Assembly: GCA_022824265.1 (NCBI GenBank)
Contig: JAJEAG010000072.1
Location: 1 to 38,965 of the forward strand
Length of the DNA: 38,965 nt
Direction of reading: 5' to 3'
Source of the DNA: Candidatus Poribacteria bacterium
GTDB taxonomy: Bacteria > Poribacteria > WGA-4E > WGA-3G
The notes beneath the pieces are model-generated. The model saw nothing but the letters and a program-made list of their open reading frames with translations. It did no database searches and was not told where the DNA came from. Positions within the stretch are counted from its first letter, which is position 1. Every line of letters starts with the position of its first letter. Shown here in pieces: positions 1 to 7,907 of the stretch. Position numbers and translations under genes: made by a program.

Positions 1-114
1 GCATTACGAAATACCGCATTAGCAGTATTCCGCTTTGCAGGGGTTAAGCGGATAGCTGATACAATGAAATACTATGCTTCAAAACCTAAACTCGCAGTTA
101 ACCTCATAAATTGA
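1..114 (+). CDS. C-terminal end of an ISAs1-like transposase (cut by window edge)
   Basis: Frame 1 is open from the first base to a TGA at 112-114 and encodes 37 residues. It contains ALRNTALAVFRFAG, then a basic KYYASKPKLAVNL tail. From memory this resembles the very C-terminus of ISAs1/H-repeat DDE transposases, where an LRN-A-LxRxxG stretch is followed by a helix and a short Arg/Lys-Pro-Leu ending. Only the tail is visible, so catalytic residues, intactness and the other element end cannot be judged. It could be the 3' end of a complete insertion sequence or a remnant. Confidence 0.6.
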   Translation, partial: ALRNTALAVFRFAGVKRIADTMKYYASKPKLAVNLIN

Positions 115-115
115 G

Positions 116-139
116 AATCCTTAAAACTAAATAACCCTG
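116..139. mobile_element. Possible right terminal end of the ISAs1-like element
   Basis: A few bases after the transposase stop, the sequence runs to ...ATAACCCTG at 131-139. Read inward on the minus strand this begins CAGGGTTATT. As I recall, ISAs1-family terminal repeats usually begin CAGGG or similar, and the distance to the transposase stop fits. The matching left end and target duplication lie outside the window, so this is a guess from position and the first bases only. Confidence 0.3.
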
Positions 140-249
140 TAGATTATAATATTAGTGGTTTATTTTGAGTTTTATGTACAAGTCTATATTAGATTAACAT
201 CAACAATCGAAGTCTTTTTTTGAATACTCCATTAGTCAATAGGTTTTAT

Positions 250-278
250 TTCAAAATATAAGAATACACTTCTATAAT
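250..278 (+). promoter_or_regulatory. Candidate promoter for the S55 peptidase gene
   Basis: TTCAAA at 250-255 is followed after 17 bases by a perfect TATAAT at 273-278, about 85 bases before the GTG start at 364. A TTGACA also occurs at 281-286 but has no convincing -10 at the right distance. The whole 115-363 stretch is very AT-rich, so chance matches are likely. Confidence 0.3.
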
Positions 279-363
279 CTTTGACAGATTTATAATAATC
301 TCAAAATAAAAATAATTTTGTTATAAATATACAAGATAAATCTCAAATTAGGAGACACATATA

Positions 364-2397
364 GTGAAACGTTTTTTTGTTTTAATGGGTATTGCTGTAG
401 TAATTCTTTGTCAGATGAGTTGTTCATCTGATGAAGATCAAGCATTAAATAATAATCCTACAATTATTGATGGTACTGACGGGTTAATCGCTGCACCGAT
501 AGTTGGTGAAGTTCAACTTGAAAGTATGTACGTAGATGAAGTCCGTGGACTTGCGACGAAAACACCAATTCAAATCATTACTGCAATTGAGGGAACAAGT
601 AAGATAATAGTTGAAGCAGAATTCCGCAGAGTACAAAGTTCAAGATACGGTTTTCCGCTCTATGAATGTGTGTTGACAGATGAAGCAGTTACTGCAATGG
701 GTGGACTGGCACAAGGGATGTCAGGGAGTCCAGTAGGCACTGCTGGACGTGTATTTGGGGCACTTGCTTATGGGGAGGCTTGGGCAAAGGCACCATATAG
801 ATTCTGGGTTACACCTATCGATGCAATGGAAGCAACATTGTATCATACTACATTTGGTGAATTCCTGGCACCCGGAGCACCAGGTGCAGTCGTTAACTCA
901 ACCTATTCGGCTGTAAAGACACCTATCACTATTTCAGGTATTGGTAACGATAGGCTACAACAACTTTCTTCACACCTTGCAGATTCAAAATTCAATAATG
1001 TCGAATTCTTCTCACGCATTGGTGGTGCACCCGCAGCACCTCCTGCAAATGCTTCTCCAAAATTGTCTGCAGGAGACATGATTGGTGTTGCGTTAGTCAC
1101 TGGTGATATTGTTAACAGTACGGGTTTTGGCACAGTCACACAAGTATATGGAGACAAATTTGTCGCATTTGGACATGACATGTTCCGTGAAGGTAAAGTA
1201 TCATTGCCAGTCTACAGAGCGGTAGTGGATGGAATAGTTCCCAATACTGAGATAGCATATAAGTCTTCAACTGCTTATGGGAATCCAATAGGTACTATTA
1301 CCAAAGACTTACGTCCCGGTATTGTCGGTGAACTCGGTAAATTACCTCCGATGATAAATGTAAATGTATCTTATTTACCGGTCAATAGTCGACAACCAAT
1401 TACAACTAACCATAAAGTTGCTTATGGACAAGAATGGGTTATCCCAGTTGTTGCAGCGGCTACTTTAGATGCAATAAAGATGGAAGTTAATGCGGGTACT
1501 ATTGAAGCAAACGTCGCTGTTAGCTTTAAAGAAACCGATAACGTATATACAGAATCCTTCAGGTCAATTGCATCAGACCCGTTTGAAGCAGTCTTAGCAA
1601 ATATGGATTTCATTGTACAGTCATTCACCAATATTCTTGCCAATGGGGCAGGAAGAGCGACAATTGATGAAATAAACATCTCAATCGCTGATTTACCCTT
1701 CATTCTCCATACAGAGATCACAGACATTCATGTTATAGGTGAAGTCAAACAAGGTGAAGAGGCAACATTTGTTCTTGAAATGCTGCCACATTGGAGTGCA
1801 ACTGGACAAAGCCGTAAGATGTATAGAGAAGTGAAACTTCAGATACCAGAGAATTTCGTTCCTGGGGCAGCTGAAATATCTATAGCAGCTGTAACTGAAT
1901 ATGGTTTTAATCCGTTCGGAAATCCATTCGCGCCATCACCAGAGAATTTAGATCAACTGATTGGGCAACTGAAAGACTTGCAATATGACAAAGGGCTGGT
2001 TCTTGTCACTCTTGCTACATTAGAAGAAGAACCAGAAAAACCAGAAGAACCTTCAATTGAAGAATTTTTTGAAAGTTTCTTTGAAGAATTTTTCATGAAT
2101 TTATTTGAAAACTTACCGTTCCCCGATGGTGAATTACCGCCTGGTGAAGGTGAATTTCCACCCGAAGATGGTGAATTACCGCCTGAAGATGGTGAAATAA
2201 TTGAAGTTATTGATGAAGAAGAAATGATGGAGGAAGTAGCACCCACTCCACGTCCGATACCTATCACTGGTACTGCTCTGATTATCAATCGCTTCATCGT
2301 AACGGGGACCACAGGAGCTGAATTAGAAATTCTTCCCATTGTAGTGGATGAAGTCCCTGAAGAGGGTGACGGTATCCCTGAAGATGTAGTAGAATAA
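364..2397 (+). CDS. Secreted SpoIVB/S55-like serine peptidase with acidic repeat tail
   Basis: The 677-residue protein starts at GTG 364 behind AGGAGA (350-355). A hydrophobic signal ends in a Cys-20 context (QMSC-SS) that could be a weak lipobox, so it is probably an envelope lipoprotein. Residues 117-122 are QGMSGS, followed by P-V-G, matching the nucleophile motif of peptidase family S55 (Ser-120 predicted). AFGHD at 268-272 offers the partner His-271, followed by a PIGTITKDLRPGIVGELG stretch typical of bacterial S55 homologues. In Bacillus SpoIVB the His precedes the Ser; here the order is Ser then His. The C-terminal third holds an acidic, Phe-rich helix (FFESFFEEFF) and PPEDGE-type repeats. 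Convergent with the next gene. Family assignment is good; substrate is unknown. Confidence 0.75.
   Translation: MKRFFVLMGIAVVILCQMSCSSDEDQALNNNPTIIDGTDGLIAAPIVGEVQLESMYVDEVRGLATKTPIQIITAIEGTSKIIVEAEFRRVQSSRYGFPLYECVLTDEAVTAMGGLAQGMSGSPVGTAGRVFGALAYGEAWAKAPYRFWVTPIDAMEATLYHTTFGEFLAPGAPGAVVNSTYSAVKTPITISGIGNDRLQQLSSHLADSKFNNVEFFSRIGGAPAAPPANASPKLSAGDMIGVALVTGDIVNSTGFGTVTQVYGDKFVAFGHDMFREGKVSLPVYRAVVDGIVPNTEIAYKSSTAYGNPIGTITKDLRPGIVGELGKLPPMINVNVSYLPVNSRQPITTNHKVAYGQEWVIPVVAAATLDAIKMEVNAGTIEANVAVSFKETDNVYTESFRSIASDPFEAVLANMDFIVQSFTNILANGAGRATIDEINISIADLPFILHTEITDIHVIGEVKQGEEATFVLEMLPHWSATGQSRKMYREVKLQIPENFVPGAAEISIAAVTEYGFNPFGNPFAPSPENLDQLIGQLKDLQYDKGLVLVTLATLEEEPEKPEEPSIEEFFESFFEEFFMNLFENLPFPDGELPPGEGEFPPEDGELPPEDGEIIEVIDEEEMMEEVAPTPRPIPITGTALIINRFIVTGTTGAELEILPIVVDEVPEEGDGIPEDVVE
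2122..2196 (+). repeat. In-gene Pro/Glu/Gly hexapeptide repeats
   Basis: Four degenerate copies of a hexapeptide of type P-[DEP]-[DG]-G-E-[LF] are encoded. At the DNA level GATGGTGAATTACCGCCT occurs exactly at 2125-2142 and again at 2167-2184. It is likely a flexible acidic linker whose length may vary by slippage. Confidence 0.75.
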
Positions 2398-2415
2398 ACT
2401 ATAATTCACAATTTC

Positions 2416-2447
2416 AAAATGGGTAGGTACTATTGCCTACCCATTTT
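2416..2447. terminator. Bidirectional hairpin terminator between convergent genes
   Basis: AAAATGGGTAGG (2416-2427) pairs perfectly with CCTACCCATTTT (2436-2447) across an 8-base loop. T-rich tails are available in both directions (TTTTCATTT on plus, TTTTGAAATT on minus). It lies 18 bases after the stop of the S55 gene and 25 bases before the stop of the convergent oxidoreductase gene, as expected for a shared intrinsic terminator. Confidence 0.85.
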
Positions 2448-2472
2448 CATTTCAATATAATTGCGATTTCCA

Positions 2473-3564
2473 CTAACCACTTTTTAGGTTTGTCCGATTT
2501 GCATAACATTTCACGATGTTAATAATTAACTCAATATCTTTTCTCGCTGATTTAATTGAGGTATAACACGGTTCACCTTCGGTAATACATGCATGGAAAT
2601 GGCGCAGTTCACGAACAAATGCACTCTCCCATTCAATAGTAGGTTGTTTCGTATATGTTATACCACCCTCATCAATGCCATGTATTGTTACTTCTGAAAG
2701 AATTCCTCGTGAAAAACCTGTAGGATACGACACCAATACACGTTTGTTGCCGCCATATATCTCTAAAGTCTCCTTAAAATCCCAGAGTTCAGGTAAATCA
2801 ACCCAAGTAGCAACACATCTTGCACCATTCGGAAAGGCGAAGACAATACACACACCAGCACCATCTGCCCATACCTCAGCACTTATTACCTCACTCGGCG
2901 TACCAAGCATGACTCGTAAACTGTATATATCGTGTATCATGCTACCAGACAATAGAAAAAAGGCACGTTCTTCCTCTGGGGATACATCACCAATCGCATC
3001 ATAACGCGCTTTCTGCCGTGCTAAATGTACGGGAGCAAATGCATCTGATGGGACATCGTTAAAACGTTCAACATCAAATTGGTTAAGATGTAATTCATTC
3101 CTCGGATGGAGATGATTAATCTGTACGAATCGATAGTTATCCATGCTATCAACTTCCTGTTTTGCAAGTTGAAACGCTGGATCATGCACCTTCATATAAC
3201 CCGCCTGTCCAACTTTCCCCGACTTCTTCTGAGCCTCAATCATCAGATCAATCTCTTGTAACGAAAAACAAACAGGTTTCTCAATAAATACATGTTTACC
3301 TGCATCAAACGCAGCAAGAGCAACTTCCGTTTTCGGGTCTCCATGACATAACAGCACAGCATCAACATCCATATCTAATAGTTTATGGTAGTCTGTGACA
3401 TAATGTGGAATCTGAAACCTTTTGACTACTGCCTCTGCAGCTTTTTGGGACAAGTCACAGACAACCTTTACTTCATATTCTCTATGTAGATGTTTCAGGT
3501 TGGGAAGATGCTGAACCTGTGCAACCGCCCCACAACCAACTACACCTATTTTTATACGACTCAT
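2473..3564 (-). CDS. Gfo/Idh/MocA family NAD(P)-dependent oxidoreductase
   Basis: The reading frame is open from 3630, but ATG 3564 is the better start: a strong GGAGGAAGG (3570-3578) precedes it and the protein then begins directly with the Rossmann strand. The 363-residue product has the nucleotide-binding motif GVVGCGAVAQ (7-16) and the EKP motif at 95-97, whose Lys is typically the catalytic residue. The C-terminal half is the alpha/beta domain that binds a sugar-like or cyclitol substrate. Members oxidise or reduce sugars, inositols and related compounds; the substrate here cannot be read. It is transcribed divergently from truA and convergently with the S55 peptidase gene. Confidence 0.9.
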   Translation of the reverse strand: MSRIKIGVVGCGAVAQVQHLPNLKHLHREYEVKVVCDLSQKAAEAVVKRFQIPHYVTDYHKLLDMDVDAVLLCHGDPKTEVALAAFDAGKHVFIEKPVCFSLQEIDLMIEAQKKSGKVGQAGYMKVHDPAFQLAKQEVDSMDNYRFVQINHLHPRNELHLNQFDVERFNDVPSDAFAPVHLARQKARYDAIGDVSPEEERAFFLLSGSMIHDIYSLRVMLGTPSEVISAEVWADGAGVCIVFAFPNGARCVATWVDLPELWDFKETLEIYGGNKRVLVSYPTGFSRGILSEVTIHGIDEGGITYTKQPTIEWESAFVRELRHFHACITEGEPCYTSIKSARKDIELIINIVKCYANRTNLKSG

Positions 3565-3667
3565 CAATGCCTTCCTCCAAGTATATTGTCCTTTATCACC
3601 TATCGTATCATATTCTTGATCTTGATTCATCTAATTAACATTTTCAATCTGATACAATAAATTTCGT

Positions 3668-3695
3668 TTGACACCTATATACAGTATGTGATAAT
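3668..3695 (+). promoter_or_regulatory. Promoter of the truA operon
   Basis: A perfect -35 TTGACA (3668-3673) is spaced 16 bases from -10 GATAAT (3690-3695), which is preceded by an extended -10 TG at 3687-3688. Transcription would start near 3702, about 35 bases before the truA ATG. Confidence 0.65.
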
Positions 3696-3736
3696 CTTAT
3701 TTTATTTACTTGCATTTGACGTTTTAACGTGACATA

Positions 3737-4492
3737 ATGAGAAACATTAAACTTGTACTTGAATATGAAGGGACAAATTATTGTGGATGGCAAAAACAAC
3801 CAAATCTGCCTACTATTCAAGGAACAATTGAACAGTCATTATCTCAGTTGACAAAAACACCGATACAAATCGTCGGTGCAGGTAGAACAGACACTGGTGT
3901 ACACGCTGAAGGACAAGTAGCAAACTTCCATACAGATTCAGAAATACCTACAGTTGCTTTTCAAAAAGGACTCAACGCTATTCTACCGAATGATATTGTT
4001 GTTTCTGCAGCGGATGAAGTTTCTGCAAACTTTCATGCTCGATTCAATGCAACAAGTAGAAGGTATCGGTACACCATAATAAATCGTGCATATAGATCTG
4101 CTCTATTGTGGAGGACATGTCATTTCCATCCAAAGGAATTAGATGTTGACTCAATTGATACAATATGCAAAAGTATTTTTGGAAGAAGGGATTTCTCCTC
4201 TTTTCAAAAAACTGGAAGCGATAGAATTAACCCAATTTGTGAGGTAATTGATGCCGGATGTTGGAAAAATAGTGAATTCGTTTATATAGAAATTGAAGCA
4301 GATTCATTCTTACGGGGCATGGTTAGGGCAATTGTTGGTACTGCTCTGAAATGTACTAAAGATGACTCTGGGAATGGGGATAGAGCATGTAATCAGTTTC
4401 ATCGTATTTTAAATGCAAAGGACAGATCAGTAGCAGGTGCTTCTGTGCCAGCAAACGGATTGTCGCTTATCCGTGTTAAGTATAACGAATAA
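3737..4492 (+). CDS. truA: tRNA pseudouridine synthase A
   Basis: The 251-residue protein has the usual TruA length. TruA converts uridines 38-40 of the anticodon stem-loop to pseudouridine. Visible family marks are YEGTNYCGWQKQP near the N-terminus, a QGTIEQSL helix, and GAGRTDTGVHA at 47-57 with the catalytic aspartate at D52, followed by QVANFHT. RYRYTI and SFLRGMVRAIVGT in the C-terminal half are also typical. There is no clear Shine-Dalgarno sequence before ATG 3737; the start is set by homology. It is the first gene of a likely operon with the HD-domain gene 14 bases and the PhyH gene further downstream. The functional link is not evident, so they may simply be co-transcribed. Confidence 0.95.
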   Translation: MRNIKLVLEYEGTNYCGWQKQPNLPTIQGTIEQSLSQLTKTPIQIVGAGRTDTGVHAEGQVANFHTDSEIPTVAFQKGLNAILPNDIVVSAADEVSANFHARFNATSRRYRYTIINRAYRSALLWRTCHFHPKELDVDSIDTICKSIFGRRDFSSFQKTGSDRINPICEVIDAGCWKNSEFVYIEIEADSFLRGMVRAIVGTALKCTKDDSGNGDRACNQFHRILNAKDRSVAGASVPANGLSLIRVKYNE

Positions 4493-4506
4493 AAAAAGAG
4501 GTATAT

Positions 4507-5520
4507 ATGAATTACGACCAAGTCTTGAATGAATTGGAAACTCTGGTCAATGAAACTTTTGGTCTTTGGGACCATAACAGAGTTGGATTTCAATGGCGTC
4601 ACTATACTTGGAACCACACAATGCGTGTTCGTGCGATGAGTATGGAACTCGGTAGACGGGAAGGTGGTGATGTCAAGCTTCTGGAAGTTGCTGGCACGCT
4701 TCATGATATTACCAAACGCTATGATGGTGTAATACTGACAGATGATAATGGCAAACGCATTCTTGATCACAACGGTTTTTGGTTGAACGAAATGCTTACA
4801 CCAGCAAGAAATAACGTTGTTACTGAACTTTACGAAAAACACAATCTAAACGGTAAGGTCCATCACGAATCTGGTGCTGTCATCACTGAAAACATATTGG
4901 GGATGTATGATTTTGAACCAGCATTTGTGGAAGCCGCTACATCTGTCGTGCTTGCACATTTAAAACCGATGAATCTTACTGCTGAAGACTTTAAGCTGTT
5001 ATATGGAAGCATTGAGAACCAGATACTATATGACGCAGACACAATGGATCCAAATATCGGTTATACAGGCTTTTTTCGCAATATTCATATTCATGCATAT
5101 TTTGCTTTACAACGCGGAAATTTTGATTTGGAGGAATACGTCAGAAATCTACCACGTTGGATCAATTCCAAACAGGAATTTGTTGACAAACTGCTAACCG
5201 AATCTTCGCGTGAAGTAGCACAAGCTCGACAAGATCGTAACCTGCAGCTTTTCACAACAATGGTTGCTGAATTGGACGATATGGAAATGAATAGAAAATA
5301 TGGGTTACTCGGCATTATAGAGTATTTTGTTAGTGAAACAGAAGACCCACATTTTCTCAATCAACTTGAATATTTAAAATCAGAATGGCTTCCATTACGT
5401 AAACAGTGGGCGGTTGAAGAAGAAAAAAGTGAATCAGAACGTGAACGTGCTGAAGCCGCAATCAATCGTGTCAACGAGTTCTTAATATTACTTGAACGTG
5501 AAGGGCGTGGAGAAATATAA
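4507..5520 (+). CDS. HD-domain metal-dependent phosphohydrolase
   Basis: The 337-residue protein starts at ATG 4507 with AGAGG just upstream. The HD superfamily signature is H37 (in WNHTMRVRAMS), H66-D67 (in TLHDIT) and downstream HH plus D residues (KVHHES, YDADTMD), which together would bind one or two metal ions. Residues to about 240 look like the catalytic domain. The last 60 residues are charged and helical (RERAEAAINRVNEF), possibly a coiled coil. HD enzymes hydrolyse nucleotides or other phosphoesters; the substrate here is not recognisable. It sits between truA and a PhyH gene, separated by 14 and 11 bases, so translational coupling is likely. Confidence 0.8.
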   Translation: MNYDQVLNELETLVNETFGLWDHNRVGFQWRHYTWNHTMRVRAMSMELGRREGGDVKLLEVAGTLHDITKRYDGVILTDDNGKRILDHNGFWLNEMLTPARNNVVTELYEKHNLNGKVHHESGAVITENILGMYDFEPAFVEAATSVVLAHLKPMNLTAEDFKLLYGSIENQILYDADTMDPNIGYTGFFRNIHIHAYFALQRGNFDLEEYVRNLPRWINSKQEFVDKLLTESSREVAQARQDRNLQLFTTMVAELDDMEMNRKYGLLGIIEYFVSETEDPHFLNQLEYLKSEWLPLRKQWAVEEEKSESERERAEAAINRVNEFLILLEREGRGEI

Positions 5521-5531
5521 GGAGAAATTAG

Positions 5532-6407
5532 ATGAATCAACCTGAAACAAGTGATTTCACAGTGATCGATTCAAAACCACCACCAATACCGTATCCAGAG
5601 GAATTGTATAGTTTTGATACAGTAGCAAAAGGTATCTCTGGTAGTTTTGCAGGAGTAACTGAAGCAGATATTCAGTACTTTCATCAGCACGGTTATCTTG
5701 TCATAGAAGATGCATTCACTTCAGATGAAGTTCAAAATGCTATAGATGGTATGGTTTACCTAATGGACGGTAATAATCCTGACTTCAGAGCAATCCAATT
5801 TGAACCGACACTCGCAAAGCAAAAGGATGAAATGAATGCAGATGAAAGACGTGATGCGATAAGAAAGATATTTAATTATGTAAATTATGAACCGCGCTTG
5901 AACACCATAGCAGAAGACGCTGGACTACTCGGTGTCCTTAAAAAAATAATGGGAGATAAACCTGTACTTTTCCAAGACATGGCGTTGGTAAAACCTCCAC
6001 GATTCGGTTCTGAAAAACCTTGGCATCAAGATTGTGCGTACTTTAATCTACAGGACGGAACAACCGTTGTCGGTGTGTGGATTGCTTTGGATGAAGCAAC
6101 AGCAGAAAATGGATGTATGCACATCATCCCTGGATCCCATAACGAAGGACCGATGATACATTTCAAACGTAGAGACTGGCAAATATGCGATACACATGTC
6201 CCTATTACTCGCGATACTGTGGTCCCGTTACCACCAGGAGGATGCCTATTCTGGCACGGTTTGCTACATCACGGAAGTCCGGCAAATCGCACACCACATA
6301 GACGAAGGGCACTCCAGTTACATTATAAGCCTGCAAGTTCTGAAGAAATAACAACTCAAGAACGAATGGATGTTTACGGAAGTGAAGGAAAGGAGGTAGA
6401 TTGTTAA
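5532..6407 (+). CDS. Phytanoyl-CoA dioxygenase (PhyH) family protein
   Basis: The 291-residue protein starts at ATG 5532 behind AAGGAG. It has the Fe(II)/2-oxoglutarate dioxygenase facial triad: H165-x-D167 (PWHQDCAYF) and distal H247 (LLHHGSPANR), with the 2-oxoglutarate-binding Arg in the RRRALQLHY strand (257-259). The N-terminus carries the family's QYFHQHGYLVIEDAF motif. Such enzymes hydroxylate lipids, natural products or small metabolites; the substrate is unknown. It is the last gene of the truA operon and is followed by a hairpin. This is one of three PhyH genes in the window, and the three are clearly different from one another. Confidence 0.88.
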   Translation: MNQPETSDFTVIDSKPPPIPYPEELYSFDTVAKGISGSFAGVTEADIQYFHQHGYLVIEDAFTSDEVQNAIDGMVYLMDGNNPDFRAIQFEPTLAKQKDEMNADERRDAIRKIFNYVNYEPRLNTIAEDAGLLGVLKKIMGDKPVLFQDMALVKPPRFGSEKPWHQDCAYFNLQDGTTVVGVWIALDEATAENGCMHIIPGSHNEGPMIHFKRRDWQICDTHVPITRDTVVPLPPGGCLFWHGLLHHGSPANRTPHRRRALQLHYKPASSEEITTQERMDVYGSEGKEVDC

Positions 6408-6413
6408 AGGAAA

Positions 6414-6432
6414 TGGGCGGAATAACCGCCCA
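6414..6432. terminator. GC-rich hairpin between convergent genes
   Basis: TGGGCGG (6414-6420) pairs with CCGCCCA (6426-6432) around an AATAA loop. It stands between the PhyH stop and the stop of the minus-strand dehydrogenase gene. On the minus strand it is followed by a short T-rich stretch; on the plus strand no T-run follows, so termination may be better for the minus-strand gene. Confidence 0.6.
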
Positions 6433-6457
6433 CTACAAGACAAGCATAATAAAATAA

Positions 6458-7507
6458 CTATTTCTGTTCTGGGAATGGGGCACGGATATCGTAACGTCCT
6501 TCTTTATGAACCGGTAACTTTCCACCTTCAACAAGTAGGTCAAGTGGATTTGGTCGGGTTGTCAGTGGAAAGGTGACGACATCTTGCAGACGGACCGATT
6601 CATAGAACGCCATAAGGATTTCTATTGTACAGAGTCCATGTCTACCAGCATTGCGATGCTCGTCAATATCACCTTCTATCCATGCTAACATTTCACTAAA
6701 CTGATTCGGTTCACTTTGACGTGGTTTGATGGTTTGCCAACCTGAAGCTTTACTGTTTAGGAGTTCAATTGTACCGTCTCCTCCACGACGCAGTTGACCA
6801 TCATCACCATAAACCGCATCACCTCGTAGACCTGGACCCGGTAAATCACTCTCATAGATACCACGGATACCGTTTTCAAAGCAGATTTCTGCCATACATA
6901 GGTCTTCTGTTCTTACACGACGTTCCCAACGGTCAGTCTTGCGTGATACCTGTCCAATGAGCCAAAGGGGATCCGGATCACCCAAGATAAATCGCATTTC
7001 GTCGATTTCATGTGTACCACGATTGAGTAATCCATGTCCATCACGACGTAACATCGTCTGAGGTTGTCCAATTGCACCTTCTTGTATGAGTCGACGTGCT
7101 TCACAGTTCTGAGCACTAAATCGTCTTTGATGTCCGACTACAAGTTTTGTTCCGTTTTTTTCACAGGCACCCATCATGTCTTGTGCATCTCCAACGGAGG
7201 CAGCCATCGGTTTTTCAGTAATAACACCTAAAACTCCGTTTTCAGCAGCGGCGATGGTCGGTTCTGCACGTACACTTTGCCATGTTGTAATACTAACAAT
7301 GTCCAGTTCTTCTTTCTCACACATTTCCTCAAAATCGGTATAATGTGAGGGGAGTGAAAGCTCATCTGCAAATTTCGCAGCAGAGTCTGCACTTATATCT
7401 GATGCAGTGACTACTTTTGCACGTCCAGATCCGTTCCAACTACGAGCATGAGCACGACCCATGCCACCACAACCAATTACACCAACTCGATATGTTTTTT
7501 CTGCCAT
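6458..7507 (-). CDS. Gfo/Idh/MocA family oxidoreductase
   Basis: The 349-residue protein starts at ATG 7507 with GAGG upstream. It has the Rossmann motif GVIGCGGMGRAHA (9-21) and the EKP motif at 98-100 (TEKPMAASVGD). The substrate-binding half includes HQRRFS and a GTHEIDEMRFILGD stretch resembling the active-site His/Asp region of the family. It is unlikely to be a recent duplicate of the dehydrogenase at 2473-3564, because the two differ strongly outside the motifs. It appears to be a single-gene unit with its own promoter, convergent with the PhyH operon. Substrate unknown; sugar or cyclitol turnover is the family norm. Confidence 0.9.
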   Translation of the reverse strand: MAEKTYRVGVIGCGGMGRAHARSWNGSGRAKVVTASDISADSAAKFADELSLPSHYTDFEEMCEKEELDIVSITTWQSVRAEPTIAAAENGVLGVITEKPMAASVGDAQDMMGACEKNGTKLVVGHQRRFSAQNCEARRLIQEGAIGQPQTMLRRDGHGLLNRGTHEIDEMRFILGDPDPLWLIGQVSRKTDRWERRVRTEDLCMAEICFENGIRGIYESDLPGPGLRGDAVYGDDGQLRRGGDGTIELLNSKASGWQTIKPRQSEPNQFSEMLAWIEGDIDEHRNAGRHGLCTIEILMAFYESVRLQDVVTFPLTTRPNPLDLLVEGGKLPVHKEGRYDIRAPFPEQK

Positions 7508-7549
7508 CTGTTTACCTCAATAGATTTTAATGATTAAATTTAACTTCAG

Positions 7550-7578
7550 AGTTTATCAGAAAAGTGCAACCAATGCAA
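7550..7578 (-). promoter_or_regulatory. Candidate promoter of the Gfo/Idh/MocA gene
   Basis: On the minus strand TTGCAT (7578-7573) is followed after 17 bases by TAAACT (7555-7550), with an extended -10 TG one base before. The start codon lies 42 bases downstream. Confidence 0.4.
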
Positions 7579-7650
7579 ATCATTTCTAACAACCAACTGC
7601 GATAGAATAAGAACATGTGTCTATTTTAATACAATTATTAGGATACAATT

Positions 7651-7688
7651 CTATGATTTTCAAATATGTCAATATTTGAAAATCATAG
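7651..7688. repeat. Perfect 17-bp inverted repeat with 4-base loop
   Basis: CTATGATTTTCAAATAT (7651-7667) is exactly complementary to 7672-7688 around the loop GTCA. It is AT-rich and has no T-run beside it, so it does not look like an ordinary intrinsic terminator. It lies about 145 bases from one divergent start and 220 from the other, and could be an operator for a dimeric regulator or an RNA hairpin. Confidence 0.85.
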
Positions 7689-7907
7689 AGGAACTACTTA
7701 CCTTCACTACCAGACGAACTCTTTACTGAAGAAGTATATCTTATCCATAAAAGGATTATGATTTTTTATATAATTCGATTAATTTGAGCTGATATTATCT
7801 ATAATATGTAACAAGTTCTGTTTTGGCATCGTTTATGCAACAGGAAAGAAATATAACAAAATAATTATAAAATACACATTCATCCAATTTTGTATAAGGA
7901 GTAGAAA

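Larger units (their letters stand above)
7508..7907. other. 400-base intergenic region between divergent dehydrogenase and murA
   Basis: No ORF with a ribosome-binding site was found. It contains a likely minus-strand promoter next to the dehydrogenase gene, a perfect 17-bp hairpin near its middle (7651-7688), and an AT-rich stretch before murA with a TATAAT at 7800-7805 but no convincing -35. The murA ATG is preceded by AAGGAG. Confidence 0.6.

Noticed and set aside
1953..2339. A 128-residue Ser/Gly-rich minus-strand frame inside the S55 gene
   Set aside because: It is the mirror of the PPEDGE/acidic repeat coding region; its low complexity comes from the repeats.
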